From Isoetes taiwanensis (lineage: Eukaryota; Streptophyta; Lycopodiopsida; Isoetales; Isoetaceae): 64,000 bases of DNA. The stretch's first letter is position 1. The number at the start of each line of letters is the position of its first letter. The notes beneath the pieces were generated by a model. That model made no database searches and was not told the origin of the DNA. It saw only the letters and a program-made list of their open reading frames with translations. The stretch covers positions 184,001 to 248,000 of the forward strand of contig JAJEKV010000250.1 of assembly GCA_021234155.1 (NCBI GenBank), written 5' to 3'. The position numbers and the translations under genes are program-made. Positions 23,610 through 36,009 of this stretch are shown here, one piece after another.

Positions 23610-25450
23610 CAAGTCGCGTGCCGAGGACATAGCTGATCTCGCATGTCCATGACCTCTCGAAGGTATGATCCTAGCATCCGCATCGGATGCCGCGGCTCAA
23701 TGTCACATGTAGCGGCTGGCGGGCCCGACCAACTCAAAGATAGCGTCCGGATTTGATCATATCTTTGGGCAACTTTGAAGGGTATGAGATTCATCCTCAA
23801 TGACTCCCCATTTGGCAAAGATTGACAGAGCACGCCCCGACGTGGCTCACCAATCCATCCGCCTGCCTCAACCAAGATGATGTGCCCCCGTGCGAATGGA
23901 GGCAATGAGTCTGCGTCTTTTCATGGGCAAGTGGGTGCGCAGGTAGCATTGTGGGCCTCGTTCCAATGTGGGATTTATGTGGCGCCGGTAGTGTCTGCCG
24001 TCTTGACTGTTCAAGGGGCCGGCATCCCAAAGCTTGCCGATGAAGCAAGCGCCAAGATATTGCCTCAAGCTATGGCGATCGCTCTGTTTGCACATGTATG
24101 CACCTGCGTGCTCTCGCACATTCCATCTAGCCATCCATTGAGCTCTCTTTTCCCAAAGATGCCTTGAGGCGCTAGGCCCCATTGCCATGATATAAGCTAG
24201 TTTTGGGAGACGAGCATCGGCCCATGTTGACCACCTTCCTGAAATAGACAATGTGGCGATCAAGGGGCCCTCACCGAAGAGGCAAGAATCGCTTTTCGCA
24301 AGTAGAATTTGATATGGGTTGTGGACTTCACCCCTAGTGCTTTCATTGATACCAAGAAGGCTTTTCGCACTGCTCCAAGCCATTCCAAGTAGCGAGGGAT
24401 ACCATCTGGGCCCCATACTTCAACCCCCGTATAAAAGGACAGCTCCACTAAGACTTTGAACAGTGTGGATCGATGGGTCCAATCATACAACTCCGCTCTA
24501 TGACTATTGTTTTGCATTGCATATAGTGCTTTCCAGCCCACTGTAACTTCGAAGCCGTATGGATGTGTCCCGGTGCATAGTAGAAGGAAACTCCACTCCC
24601 AAATATTTGTATGTGGATGCTACTTCCACATTCGCCCCTCTGAGAACGGAAGGAAGGGATCCCTACCGGTCGTGAAGATGATATGAAAACCACCTTAGTC
24701 TTGGCCAAGTTGACGTGCATATCGGGCCGCTTGACAAAATGTGTCCGTGGCATCGAGATGTCGCTGCATGTCCGCTGGTGTGTAAGTTAGAGGTCCACAT
24801 CATCAGCATATATTAACCGCTGATGATCCGGTAGAGAAGGTGAGTCCCGTCGCCCCCATTATCGCAAAGCCAGACTCCAATTGATCAATGTAAAGCCCAA
24901 ACAATGTTGGGGAGAGAGGGCATCCCCCGGCGAACCCCGATACTACTATCAAATGGTTGGTTTGTCGGCCGCAACCGACCCAGAGCATCTTTCATAAAGC
25001 TCATTAATCGCATTCTCGCAAATCTACCGGAACCCTACTGCCGCAATCTTGCCCATAGTTTTTCCCCGAGGCACGTTGTCAAATGCCTTTGCAAAATCCA
25101 CGGCAACAATATAGATCCCGACGGCGTTTCCTCGCCGTCTTCAACCGAGCTCGCAATGTGAAGATGTGGTCAATGGTTGAGTGTCGTGGGGTCCGAATCC
25201 GCCACCGGGTGAGGGCCCGTGATCTCGCCGCCGCCTAGCCCGGTCAAACCGCTGCCGAGAATCCCGGCCAAGCAATTTTGCAAACACCGAACCGACCATG
25301 ATTGTTCGGTAATTGGGTGGGCAAAGTCGGGTCACCGCCTTTATAGATGGGAACAACTCGCTATTGGTCCCTTTGATCGGAAGCCTTTTTCCCGTAATGC
25401 CTTGTTGAACAAGGCACAAGATCGGTATTATGGACGGCCCGCCCACTTAA
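23610..25450 (-). pseudogene. LINE B ORF2, reverse transcriptase to C-terminus
   Basis: Reading from 25446 down: NYRTIMVGSVFAKLLG (fingers, frame 25141-25446); VVSGFAGGCPLSPTLFGLYI (palm, frame 24803-24988); the YADD codons at 24799-24810, in another frame, encoding NIYADDVDL; then HVNLAKTKVVFISSS (24448-24753) and thumb segments with FYTGVEVWGPDGIPRYLEW (24260-24541). The last third (23868-24416) matches both B fragments at 3.3-5.7 kb. C-terminal residues SLRMNLIPFK near 23790 mark the decayed knuckle region. At least five frameshifts. Confidence 0.8.
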
Positions 25451-26960
25451 GCAATTACGCCGCATGCCATCCAGGTCCGGGCTTTCCCATTGGCAAGACG
25501 CGTCAGAAGCCTTGTTCCACGCCCCAATGCGTGATTTCCAAAGACCGGGCCTTCTTGCGGGGGTAATGCCGCATGTGCACCCCGAGGGTCATATAGCTGT
25601 TGCAAGTATTGCCTCCACCGCCGGGAGTGATGTTCCCCGTGGGTCGTGCGGCTTTCTAAGAACCCTTCGCCGAAGGTCCGGGGTGACGTTCGAGGAGATA
25701 AAACATTTCCCTTTGATGTCTTTGCAATGTACGGCTTTCTTAGCTTTAAGGAAGACGCGGTATTGTCCGGACCGCATGTGGGCGTGAAAGCGTGGGCGGA
25801 CTTGGCTGGAGCAAGCGTTTGTGTTCTTGCACTCGTGATCAAACCATTGATTACGATGGGAAGGTTGTGTTCACGGAGGTCCGTCATGCGCGGCTTATCC
25901 CAAAGCATCTCTGGCCCGCCAGTTCTAAGCACATCGATCGGCCGTCGTTTTGCTCTAGTGTAGGATATTGCAAAATTTCGCCAGTCATCTATAAGCATCC
26001 GGGCATAAGCCCCGCGATGTTCATAATCCAATCGCGGTGAGGCATGTGAGGAGCTGTGGTAATGTGGGGGTTCGCACAACCCGCCAAGCCAACTTCAAGT
26101 AAAGTGGTAAGTGGTCCGAGTCGATCTCTTCATCCCTATTAGTTGTTCCCCACTGAAGTGCTTGACGACATGCATATCCCCGCCGAGGCACCAAAGACAT
26201 AGTCCACCACACTAGATCCCCCCCCGGTTTTCCCGTCTACAAGTGCTCTTTGGGTGGGCGACCGCCATGCCGGTCCATTGCAGATTACCAGGTCAAAGAT
26301 ACCACGAGAGCAAAAGCAATTGTCTACCATAGCGTGTGACACGATTGTCATCGATGTCCGTGGGTTGCCGCTTCTGCAGGGACGCAGCCGCAATATATCA
26401 TCGGTCAAGGGATCAAATCTCATGGGTTGTTCTACCCGCGGCGGCGCATTAAAGTCTCAAGGAGTATGACACCGCCTAAATGCTTATCTGCCGCCGTATG
26501 TCATCATATAGATCGACATAGGGGTCCAGCCTATCCACATCCCAGAGTGGATGTGATAGAAGTTGCTTTTACGCATGTGGAAAGTAGCAAAACGCCACAA
26601 AGAGGGTGCACTCATCGCGGTTTTGCACACGCACCCACAAGTAATGCAGGTTGTGCTTGTGCGTCTTGAACAAGAAACCGACCGTGCCAAGGCCGTTCGA
26701 TAGTAGCAGCAACTCCCCATGCCCCGCTTTCTGTGCAATCATTGAAGATTGAGCTGGCCGTATCCCGCAAGTCGGCATCCCGTGGTCCTGTGTCTGATGC
26801 TCCCATGTTTCCATAAGGAAGATCAGATCCATATCCGCAAAGAATAACAGAGTTGAGACTATCTCCTTCTGCCATGGGAAGCCCCGACAATTCGAGTGAG
26901 ACCATGCGAGGCACAATTCCTATTTGTCGCCAGGGCGGTTGGGGATTCAAGTGGCGGCAG
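25451..26960 (-). pseudogene. LINE B ORF2, endonuclease part
   Basis: Endonuclease motifs in order on the minus strand: SHSNCRGFPWQ (Asn, near 26890), DLIFLMETWEHQ (Glu, near 26810), the GAC TTT AAT codons of the GDFN box at 26448-26456 (out of frame by one base), GGGSSVVDYVFG (Asp, near 26200) and DSDHLPLYLKL (Asp-His, near 26120). Frames 26569-26916, 26139-26423, 26021-26212 and 25447-26079 each carry part. Upstream of the RT, LWDKPRMTDLREHN is the linker. The box order and spacing match LINE A and LINE C. Confidence 0.8.
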
Positions 26961-28628
26961 CTGGATGGGATGGCAGAAGTAGAGGCAGACCGAGATGTGC
27001 GAGCAAATGTAAGGTGAAGCAACTTGGAGCAGGGCGCGGCCAGAGGGCGAAGAAGTGGCATGGTCGAGCCGAGCCGGAGGGTTAGCGATTCGGCAGCTAA
27101 AGATTTGGCGGCTTGAAAATTTGCATCTTACCCTCAGTCGCCCCGCAGCCTCCTCCCTCGCGAATGCTTTTAACTTTGGCTAACTTCGCGGCTGCGGTCT
27201 TCTTGTTGGCTGGGGTCAGGTCTCGGTCAACATACAAGGCGGTTCCTTCATTTTGCTTACCCCGGGCGTGGGATAGCCGCCACTTGGCGATCTCGTCGCG
27301 GAACGTGACTACCCGTGGGCGGTTCCGGCGCGGGTGCCATGGCGCTCGCCCTAATAATATGTACCGCACGGGGAATGTCATTCGAGCAAGAATCAACATT
27401 TGGAGCGGTTAATGAGGTCCTCCCCCTTGCCTCTCGGCCGGGCCACGTACCACCACATTGTGGCTTCTCCCCTCGGCTCTCGGAACTCTCGATATTTGGA
27501 TCAATCCCGCCCAAGACAACAGAGTTGTTTGTTGTTCGTACGGAGCATAGGCCGCGGGCCTACGTTGGGGTGGGGGTGGCATAAGCGTGGCTTGGGGTGC
27601 GATGCATCTGACGGTCCGGGCGACACCTTGCGCAGACTCTTGGCAGGTGGATCTGGCCGTGGCGTGTATAGCGTCTCCTTCCTTCCGGGCGGGAGCTTAG
27701 CTCCTGACAAATTGTTTGCCTTTTCAATTCCACGCATGCACCCGCCGCAATTGCTCATGAGCCTCGCATTGAGGCCCCTTGCCTTGTTGATGGCTGCCCT
27801 CGGCTCACGACCTTCCGATCTCGAAGTGCTGGAGCTATGCTCCAGATTCCTGCAAGCAGAGTCCAGCATAGGGTTCATTGCGAGAGGCCACTTCTTGTGT
27901 CTCAACCCTAGTTTGAAGGGCTCTCAATTGTGGATGGCTCTCTTCAAAAGCGACACGAACTTTTCGCGATCACGGTGAGCAGCCTCCTCGACCTCGATTG
28001 AAGGCGGAGATGGTTGCCATTGTCTCTTGCTCAACACGTTGCTTTTTCCGTGTCATGGTTTCAATGGCGTGTGGACATGGAATCCATGCGGGCCTGCATG
28101 TCAGCAAGACTCTTCTTGTCATACGCGCTTCGAGTGCACTAGGCGAAGGCCATCTTCTAGGTCTTTGTATGCGGGTCTCCATGCGTAAACTCACGCTGTT
28201 TTATTGTAGAGTTGCTTCTTGAGCAATTTGGGCGCGAGGGCTGCATTTCCTCCGCCAGCAAGCAATTCGAGCTTTGTTGCCCTACGCCATTGCTTGAACT
28301 TGTTTCAAAGTGCTCCTCAACTACCTGGTTTGGTGGTGGTGAAGCCCGGGATCTGACTTGCCGCTAGGCTAGAGTATCTGTCATAGGCACTGTCGAGCTA
28401 TATTTGTTGCACGAGACTTTGCGCTTCTCTTTTCAATGTGCACCTATCAATTTTGCGGTGTCATCCGGTTCGCGATTGGGGATGGCATCTATGTACTCTC
28501 CCAATAGAAGTTTTTTGCCATATCTGGCGCTAGGTAGAGGGGATGGCACAGATCGCACCATCCACATACATACGTGGGGTTGGATGAAGGGGCTCGGGGG
28601 CCCGACTCTTCTATCACTGGAGTTGCCA
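26961..28628 (-). pseudogene. LINE B ORF1, frameshifted
   Basis: Begins at the ATG at 28628 (minus), whose frame reads MATPVIEESGPPSPF and stays open for about 60 codons. The C-terminal RNA-binding segment is at 27097-27399: RVVTFRDEIAKWRLSHARGK then ALYVDRDLTPANKK and KLAKVKSIREGGG, matching ORF1 of LINE A. The middle is spread over frames at 27257-27514, 27501-27905 and 27970-28194. All the long frames in this stretch on the plus strand are shadows. Confidence 0.65.
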
Positions 28629-28740
28629 TGAATAGGGTGTCACCCTACAGACGCTTGTCTGAAAGCCTCCAAGCACTTTGATCACGCACAACCTCTGTCC
28701 CTTTACAGACGCCCGTCCGAAAGCTACCCATAGAAAAGAC
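28629..28740 (-). promoter_or_regulatory. LINE B 5' leader with direct repeat
   Basis: GCTTTC(G/A)GAC(G/A)(G/A)GCGTCTGTA occurs twice, near 28705-28725 and 28649-28669 on the minus strand, about 55 bp apart, just upstream of the ORF1 ATG. Repeated leader monomers are known in L1-type promoters; that role here is inference. Confidence 0.45.
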
Positions 28741-29477
28741 AAAGGAAATATAAAGCAAAAACACCATTTTTCTTGTACAAAACTACTCTATGCTATTTGG
28801 TTCTCAACAAAATGCTCTTAAACAAAATTCGAAAAGAAAAAAATCGTCCTAATCTTGATACTTAGCAGCAAATAAAATCTTGAATTCAGGCAAACCCAGA
28901 AAAGTAAACTGAAAAGATGAAAACAAATGAGGAAAGAATCACCTGCAATCTGGGATTTACCTTAGAATTCCACACTCTCCATGCTGTATATATATTCAAT
29001 TGTTCCAGCCATCATATAATTCACATACTTGGCAAGCTGCCGAGCACTTTGTTCCAATAGTCTTACAATTTCTTAGCCATGAAGTTGTTGCAGTTGTTAT
29101 GCACGCCTCATTAGTATTGATGGTAAGGTTCAGACTGACAAATGCTATCCTCTGCAGGAATAGCAAAAATGAATTAGAACCAAAGCATAAGTTTGGATTC
29201 GTATCACCAGCTCCTTGAATCTGCATTCCTTTGGAAGAATGCCTTCGATAGGCCAACATCCTCGAACCACAATTTGTCAACTTGCATTGATATATTGCCA
29301 TTATCATGCACTGCTGAAGCATAATCAAGTCATAGTGCACCTATAGAAGTATAAAAAAAAGCAGTAAAAGGCAATATAATTGGAAGCTTGCAGAAACTGG
29401 CAAAGCAATTTCAAGCTTGCAGCAGCCAAGCTCTTGGTTCTTAAAGTACAGGATCCGAATTAAAACTTACAGAGATT
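28741..29477. other. No gene seen
   Basis: AT-rich DNA. The 114-codon minus frame at 28996-29340 has no recognisable domain. Confidence 0.35.
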
Positions 29478-29482
29478 GTTCA

Positions 29483-31995
29483 TGTGACGAGCCTGCCGAG
29501 TTGACCCTCCGGGCAACTCGGGATCTTGTCTGACTTACAACTAGATTTATGCACAGGTGAATTTAGGTGAAGAATCAAATCTTCCTTTGAAAATTAAATC
29601 CACAGTTTAGGCTCAACAAACAACCCTGGTTCATGCATTCAACATATTCACAAGCTTAATATATTCCCAGTTCTAACTGGACAAATCAATAGCGTAAATA
29701 TTTACAACGTGCTATCAATATCCATGTACAACAACAGCGAGCAAATCAACGTAAACCGCTAGCTCTAGAATTCAAAGCGATTCCTACCACATTGCCACCA
29801 TCAACTTGGTCGCCACCTTGCGGGTTCACTTTGCACATGCACTCACCGGGGGTTAGTCCCGCGTGACTAAGTGGGGATCCCGTAGCTGCATCGCATACAT
29901 GGAAACACTTCGGCATCTTGGATAACATACACATGAACAATCCCAAATATACAAGAGACTATGGTGCGGTGCTAGACAATGACAACAAAAGAAGTATCAT
30001 AAGAGTCAAGAGCAAAGAACACAAAGCCAAAGTACCAAAACAACATAACAAAGCTCCAGGGACAATGGGAAGCTCACCCGACCTACATGCAGTGCCGTTA
30101 GCGAGAGAAATGCCCGGCCAGCTCACATTCCAGAGCCCGGATTGGCGGAGTTGGTGGGGTGAACCTCGTATCGCGATACCCTTTCCGGCCCCACGCCCCC
30201 GCTGGAGGACCTCTTACCATGGAGTCTGGGGAGTTGACGTGCAACCCTCGGGAAGCTACGCTGTGAGGAGGCCACGCCCGGTGTCCTGAGCATAGATACA
30301 AAAGCACAGATGACATGAGAATGCCGGAACTACCCGGGCCCAAAGAACACGGAAGTCCGACCCCGGAGGTTCCAAGTACATAACATAATATCACAAGAAC
30401 AACAGTGGAACAATGCAAAAACCATAACATGTGTGTTCATTAAGAAATTTATTATAAATGTGCCTAGGTCATACTCTTAGCCTTCGTCGAGGTTGCCCAT
30501 ACAACCTAACTATGCCAAGTAAATTTGGATCGATGATGAAAACCATAATGACAACTCAAATGTTGATGTAGCGTGCTCAACCCCCCCACAGCAAAGGCCG
30601 AGGACTCGCTTCACCATATTATTTACTTAAGTTCCCTTAGGTATGGTTTCAAGGTTTTAATATTTAAAATTCCACTTCATAGCTAATGAATTAATTGCGC
30701 ATTCAAACTGGCGCCTCCAACTTACGCTTTTCCTGCTTAAAAATCCATGGGGTCCCCACGACCTTAAAGCGCCTGGAACTTCCGTCAAGCAGCTCCCAGG
30801 CAAGCCCCATCTCCAGGAGCAAGCCCGTATAATTATCTTAGATACCTTTGATTTACTAGATTTAAATTACATAATATCTTAGTTAAATGCAACCATTAAT
30901 AGAATTTCTTACAATTTGTTATTATTCCGTCGTTGCCTTCATGCTGGAACCTCCTCTATTGGTTACTTCTTCCTTAAACCAAGGTGCATCACAATCCCAT
31001 CTATGGTTACCTAGCTTTCTAATTTCTTTTAGCTTGCTAGCAATTGTGCTCAAAGCAACAAATTGGCAATTCTAAATATAAACAACAAATAAGAACCAAA
31101 ACCCAATAGAATGACAGGAAGCAGAAAAAAACAGCAAATAAGCAAACCAAGATAGACATGTTCGGCCTCTGTGGCTCTGGTTTTGGCATCGATTCACCAT
31201 CTAGCTATGACCCACAACCAAATCGATCTGCTCCAGGCCCAAATCGACCTGATTTAGCTGATTTTGAAGCGTTTTGGGGCAGTTGGGTCGCTGGAGGATC
31301 TCTTCAAACACTGCAGAACAGCCATAACGACCCTTGATTCATACCAACCAGCCCTGTAACTTCAATTTCGGCCCCTTTGGATGCTATTGCAGCCCATTTT
31401 CCGGAGTCTCGAGTTGGATTGTTGCTACCTCAAAGCTGAACCGGTTTTAAACTCCTGCTAGAAGACTTAATTCCTTCAAATTTGCCTCCGCCCTCTCAGA
31501 TCTGATTGCTAAGAAGCAATTTCGGTGCCTCCTGAGTTGCTTACAGATGACCCATATGCATTAATTCAGCTCCTTCATAAGATCATGTACCATCTTATTA
31601 ACAAGGCCTTAACAAGCTATCTCTGAATCCGGTGTTCACAGCAGTTTATAAGCACCCAATCCTTATCCCAAAGCATGAACACTTTTTCTCTTAACAACAA
31701 CCATATGATCCATAAAATCAGCATAAAACCCCACCTGGAAAGGAAGATTTGATGCCGTCTACGCAAGCTCTTGCCTCCAGATAGCCTCCTCCGGCTGCTC
31801 TGCAACTCAAATCCCTTCTTGGAGCTCCTCTCTTGCAAAAGAAACCTCACGTACCAACAAAAGCCCTCTTCTACAATTTTTCCCTTTTTATAGTTTTGCT
31901 TATGTGGATATATGCCATGCATATATCCCAATCTATTAGATATATGCTTTATGTGCAGTACCAATGCTGGAGTCTTAGGGCCTAGGATCGTTACA
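29483..31995 (-). repeat. Left LTR (3' LTR of the minus-strand element)
   Basis: 2513 bp, TG...CA. It is almost identical to 33491-36004 over its last 1.15 kb (only one- or two-base indels near 31400-31450), but it shows many clustered multi-base differences in its first 1.3 kb. A 115-codon minus frame (31617-31964) is present in both LTRs and has no known domain. Confidence 0.92.
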
Positions 31996-32007
31996 ATCTC
32001 CCCTTCT
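31996..32007 (-). promoter_or_regulatory. Polypurine tract
   Basis: AGAAGGGGAGAT on the minus strand, immediately before the TGTAACG start of the downstream LTR. This is the expected plus-strand primer site for the minus orientation. Confidence 0.8.
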
Positions 32008-32100
32008 AAAATTCAACCCATGTCCTCATGGGTCGATCCTAGGAGCTGTCATGCTTACTGACAATTTGCACTAGCAATCTAAAGCAAGATATATAGACTG

Positions 32101-33400
32101 CTACAACAATGAAACAAAAGCAAAACCATCATGACCCTTACCTGGAATCTGCACTATACAAGCTTCTTGCGCTCTATCACGTGGAGCTTCGGCGGCGTAC
32201 ACAACCATTTGGTGTTGCGGAAGATCCATCACTGCGGCAGCTCTAGCTTTACCACTCGGCTGCCTTCGCTCAATGATTCTATCATCTGTACCCCATCTTT
32301 CCTCAGGCGGATGCTCCCTTTGATTCGATCGAGGTTCTCCACGGCCTCTGCCTCTACCAGCATTTGGATATCGATTGGATCGTTCTGGTCCCATGGCACT
32401 TCTATCTAGCTGTTGTGAATCCATGGGCATTGAGGAGCTACGTCCCTCAATACTGCCAAATACTGGGCAATTGTTTCTTGTGTGGCCTGTTGCCCTACAA
32501 CGGAAACAACGCCCCTCTTCAAAGCACCGCTGCCTTTCCTCGTCGATTGGCCGGGTGGGGTAACTTACTACCTTCAATCGGCTACTACTTGCCCGGTTCC
32601 TCATATTGTTGCTCGAACCTCCCGCAGTTGGTTAGCGGATGGCTCCCCTCTAAATGATCGTCTTGGCCATACGAGCTCTCAAGCGGCCAAGAGGAAGGTG
32701 CATCTCTTCCTTTGGGTTTCTAATGTAGCTTTTCTCGCCAAATCTGTCTCGGCTTTTGGCAATCGAACAACCTCCTCAAGGTCCTTATAAGCAACTCGAC
32801 ATCGTATTTTTTGATATCCACATGAAGACCCTTCACAAATCTAGAACACAACTTGACTTTATCCATAACGAGGACAATGAGGTCGCAACCTTCTAAACCT
32901 CTCATTATAATGCGCTCTTGTGCGGTCGTACACAATCAAAGAACTTCGTTCATCTTCTCAACCTTATACCACGGAGGTGTGAAATGACCCTCAAAAGCGG
33001 TCTTAAAATCAGCCCATGTAGCACATCTTGGAGTCTTCCCGGATCAATCGGGCATGTCTCCCACCAAACTCTTGCAAAGCCTCCTAACATTGCACGAGCA
33101 AGCAAAGCCTTCCACGAGAATCACGTGGCTTTGATCAAATCAAAATAAAACTCTACCCCACCGGGCCCGGGCATCGGCATCATCCCCTGTTGTGTTCTCA
33201 CGTGAACACTTCTCTTTTGGTGTCCTTTAACACCTTATCAATGGCTTTCTCGACCTCACTCTTACTGGCGTGATGCACTTTCTTTCGCAAGGCTTCTTTG
33301 AATAGCTTGCGGGGATACTAGTTACATCACGGAGCTCCATCGGCTCCATCTCCCCGCACTACTAGCACCACCCGGCATCCATGATCTCTTACTAGATGCG
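32101..33400 (-). pseudogene. Gag polyprotein of the TR-GAG element, frameshifted
   Basis: Nucleocapsid/capsid protein that would package the element RNA. The clean C-terminal frame (32101-32604) has a zinc knuckle CFRCRATGHTRNNC (CX2CX4HX4C, about residues 33-46) followed by an RG-rich stretch (NAGRGRGRGEPR). Upstream, 32720-32935 carries SRFVKGLHVDIKKYDVE, the end of the retrotransposon-gag capsid fold, and the stretch near 33050-33150 encodes ARVWWETCPID in another frame. No protease, reverse transcriptase or integrase motif lies between the gag and the polypurine tract. Frameshifts and stops interrupt the N-terminal half. Confidence 0.75.
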
Positions 33401-33475
33401 CACATAGACAATGGAAACATTAACAACCCACTTCAAGAGCATGAACCATTCTCAACTCCCACTAAGATCCAACAC

Positions 33476-33490
33476 GCTCTCGATGCCAAT
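33476..33490 (-). promoter_or_regulatory. Primer-binding site, tRNA-Met-like
   Basis: The minus strand reads ATTGGCATCGAGAGC directly inside the LTR. Canonical plant sites are TGGTATCAGAGC. The difference CAG to CGAG falls on a CTG/CAG site, as do many LTR discrepancies here. Confidence 0.6.
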
Positions 33491-36004
33491 TGTGGCGAAC
33501 TGCAGGAGTTGACCCTCCGGGCAACTTCGGGGATCTTGTCGACTTACAACTAGATTTATGCACAGGTGAATTTAGGTGAAGAATCAAATCTTCCTTTGAA
33601 AATTAAATCCACGGTTTAGGCTCAACAAACAACCACGGTTCATGCATTCAACATATTCACAAGCTTAATATATTCCGGTTCTAAGCCCTGGACAAATCAA
33701 TAGCGTAAATATTTACAGCGTGCTATCAATATCCATGTACAACAAACGAGGCAAATCAGCGAACCGCTAGCTCTAGAATTCAAGCACGATTCAGGCCACA
33801 TTGCCACCATCAACTTGGCCGCCACCTTAGCGGGTTCCTTTGCACATGCACTCAGGGGTTAGTCCTCGTGACTAAGTGGGGATCCCAGGCTGCTATTGCA
33901 TACATGGAAACACTTTCGGCATCTTGGATAACATACACATGAACAATCCCAAATATACAAGAGACTATGGTGCGGTGCTAGACAATGACAACAAAAGAAG
34001 TATCATAAGAGTCAAGAGCAAAGAACACAAAGCCAAAGTACCAAAACAACATAACAAAGCTCGGGACAATGGGAAGCTCGGCCCGACCTACATGCAGGGC
34101 CCTGTTAGCGAGAGAAATGCCCGCCCGACTCACATTCCAGAGCCCCGTTGGCGGAGTTGGTGGGGTGAACCTCGTATCGCATACCCTTCCCAGCCCACGC
34201 CCCATTTGGAGGACCTCTTACCATGGAGTCACGGGGAGTTGACGTACAACCTCACTTAGGGAAGCTACGCGTGAGGAGGAGGCGCCCGGTGTCCGAGAGC
34301 ATAGATACAAAGAGCCAGGATGACATGAGAATGCGGAACTACCCGAGGCCACCGAACACGGAAGTCCGACCCGGAGGAGGTTCCAAGTACATAACATAAT
34401 ATCACAAGAACAACAGTGGAACAATGCAAAAACCATAACATGTGTGTTCATTAAGAAATTTATTATAAATGTGCCTAGGTCATACTCTTAGCCTTCGTCG
34501 AGGTTGCCCATACAACCTAACTATGCCGAAGTAGCTGGATCGATGATGAAAACCATAATGACAACTCAAATGTTGATGTAGCGTGCTCAACCCCCCCTGT
34601 AAGGCCGATGCAGGACTCGCTTCACCATATTATTTACTTAAGTTCCCTTAGGTATGGTTTCAAGGTTTTAATATTTAAAATTCCACTTCATAGCTAATGA
34701 ATTAATTGCGCATTCAAGCTGGGCCTCCAACTTACGCTTTTCCTGCTTAAAATCCATGGGGTCCCACGACGCAACTGCCTGGAACTTCAGTCAAAGCAGC
34801 TCCCGGGCAAGCCCCATCTCCGGGAGCAAGCCCGTATAATTATCTTAGATACCTTTGATTTACTAGATTTAAATTACATAATATCTTAGTTAAATGCAAC
34901 CATTAATAGAATTTCTTACAATTTGTTATTATTCCGTCGTTGCCTTCATGCTGGAACCTCCTCTATTGGTTACTTCTTCCTTAAACCAAGGTGCATCACA
35001 ATCCCATCTATGGTTACCTAGCTTTCTAATTTCTTTTAGCTTGCTAGCAATTGTGCTCAAAGCAACAAATTGGCAATTCTAAATATAAACAACAAATAAG
35101 AACCAAAACCCAATAGAATGACAGGAAGCAGAAAAAAACAGCAAATAAGCAAACCAAGATAGACATGTTCGGCCTCTGTGGCTCTGGTTTTGGCATCGAT
35201 TCACCATCTAGCTATGACCCACAACCAAATCGATCTGCTCCAGGCCCAAATCGACCTGATTTAGCTGATTTTGAAGCGTTTTGGGGCAGTTGGGTCGCTG
35301 GAGGATCTCTTCAAACACTGCAGAACAGCCATAACGACCCTTGATTCATACCAACCAGCCCTGTAACTTCAATTTCGGCCCCTTTGGATGCTATTGCAGC
35401 CCATTTTCCGGAGTCTCGGAGTTGGATTGTTGCTACCTCAAAGCTGAACCGGTTTTTAAACTCCTGCTAGAAGACTTAATTCCTTCAAATTTGCCTCCGC
35501 CCTCTCAGATCTGATTGCTAAGAAGCAATTTCGGTGCCTCCTGAGTTGCTTACAGATGACCCATATGCATTAATTCAGCTCCTTCATAAGATCATGTACC
35601 ATCTTATTAACAAGGCCTTAACAAGCTATCTCTGAATCCGGTGTTCACAGCAGTTTATAAGCACCCAATCCTTATCCCAAAGCATGAACACTTTTTCTCT
35701 TAACAACAACCATATGATCCATAAAATCAGCATAAAACCCCACCTGGAAAGGAAGATTTGATGCCGTCTACGCAAGCTCTTGCCTCCAGATAGCCTCCTC
35801 CGGCTGCTCTGCAACTCAAATCCCTTCTTGGAGCTCCTCTCTTGCAAAAGAAACCTCACGTACCAACAAAAGCCCTCTTCTACAATTTTTCCCTTTTTAT
35901 AGTTTTGCTTATGTGGATATATGCCATGCATATATCCCAATCTATTAGATATATGCTTTATGTGCAGTACCAATGCTGGAGTCTTAGGGCCTAGGATCGT
36001 TACA
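33491..36004 (-). repeat. Right LTR (5' LTR of the minus-strand element)
   Basis: 2514 bp direct copy of 29483-31995, starting TGTGGCG and ending GTTACA, followed by the GTTCA duplication. It would carry the promoter for the minus-strand transcript. Confidence 0.92.
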
Positions 36005-36009
36005 GTTCA

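Larger units (their letters stand above)
23402..28740 (-). mobile_element. LINE B, near full-length L1-type retrotransposon
   Basis: Minus-strand element. Its 3' end is at the left, with a (GAATA)n tail followed by TTTTTTTATCGTCCACTGAGACCAATCGG. The 5' end is near 28740, with a short direct repeat in the leader. It is markedly richer in G and C than its flanks. ORF1 and ORF2 are both recognisable but broken by many small indels. Confidence 0.85.
29478..36009 (-). mobile_element. Gag-only LTR retrotransposon (TR-GAG type), complete with 5-bp TSD
   Basis: Two direct 2.51-kb repeats (29483-31995 and 33491-36004) bound a 1.5-kb interior. Both start TGTG(A/G)CG and end GTTACA, and the target-site duplication GTTCA flanks them at 29478-29482 and 36005-36009. 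Orientation is minus: the interior starts with a tRNA-Met-like primer site at 33476-33490 and ends with a polypurine tract at 31996-32007. Only gag is present and pol is absent, so movement would need another element's enzymes. Several chromoviruses in the window share the same terminal bases and could be related to the helper. Confidence 0.92.

Noticed and set aside
27400-27978. 192-codon plus frame
   Set aside because: Antisense shadow of LINE B ORF1; GC-rich sequence keeps the frame open.
31617-31964. 115-codon minus frame as a conserved gene (also 35626-35973)
   Set aside because: Both copies lie in the two LTRs of one element, so identity reflects LTR duplication, not selection.
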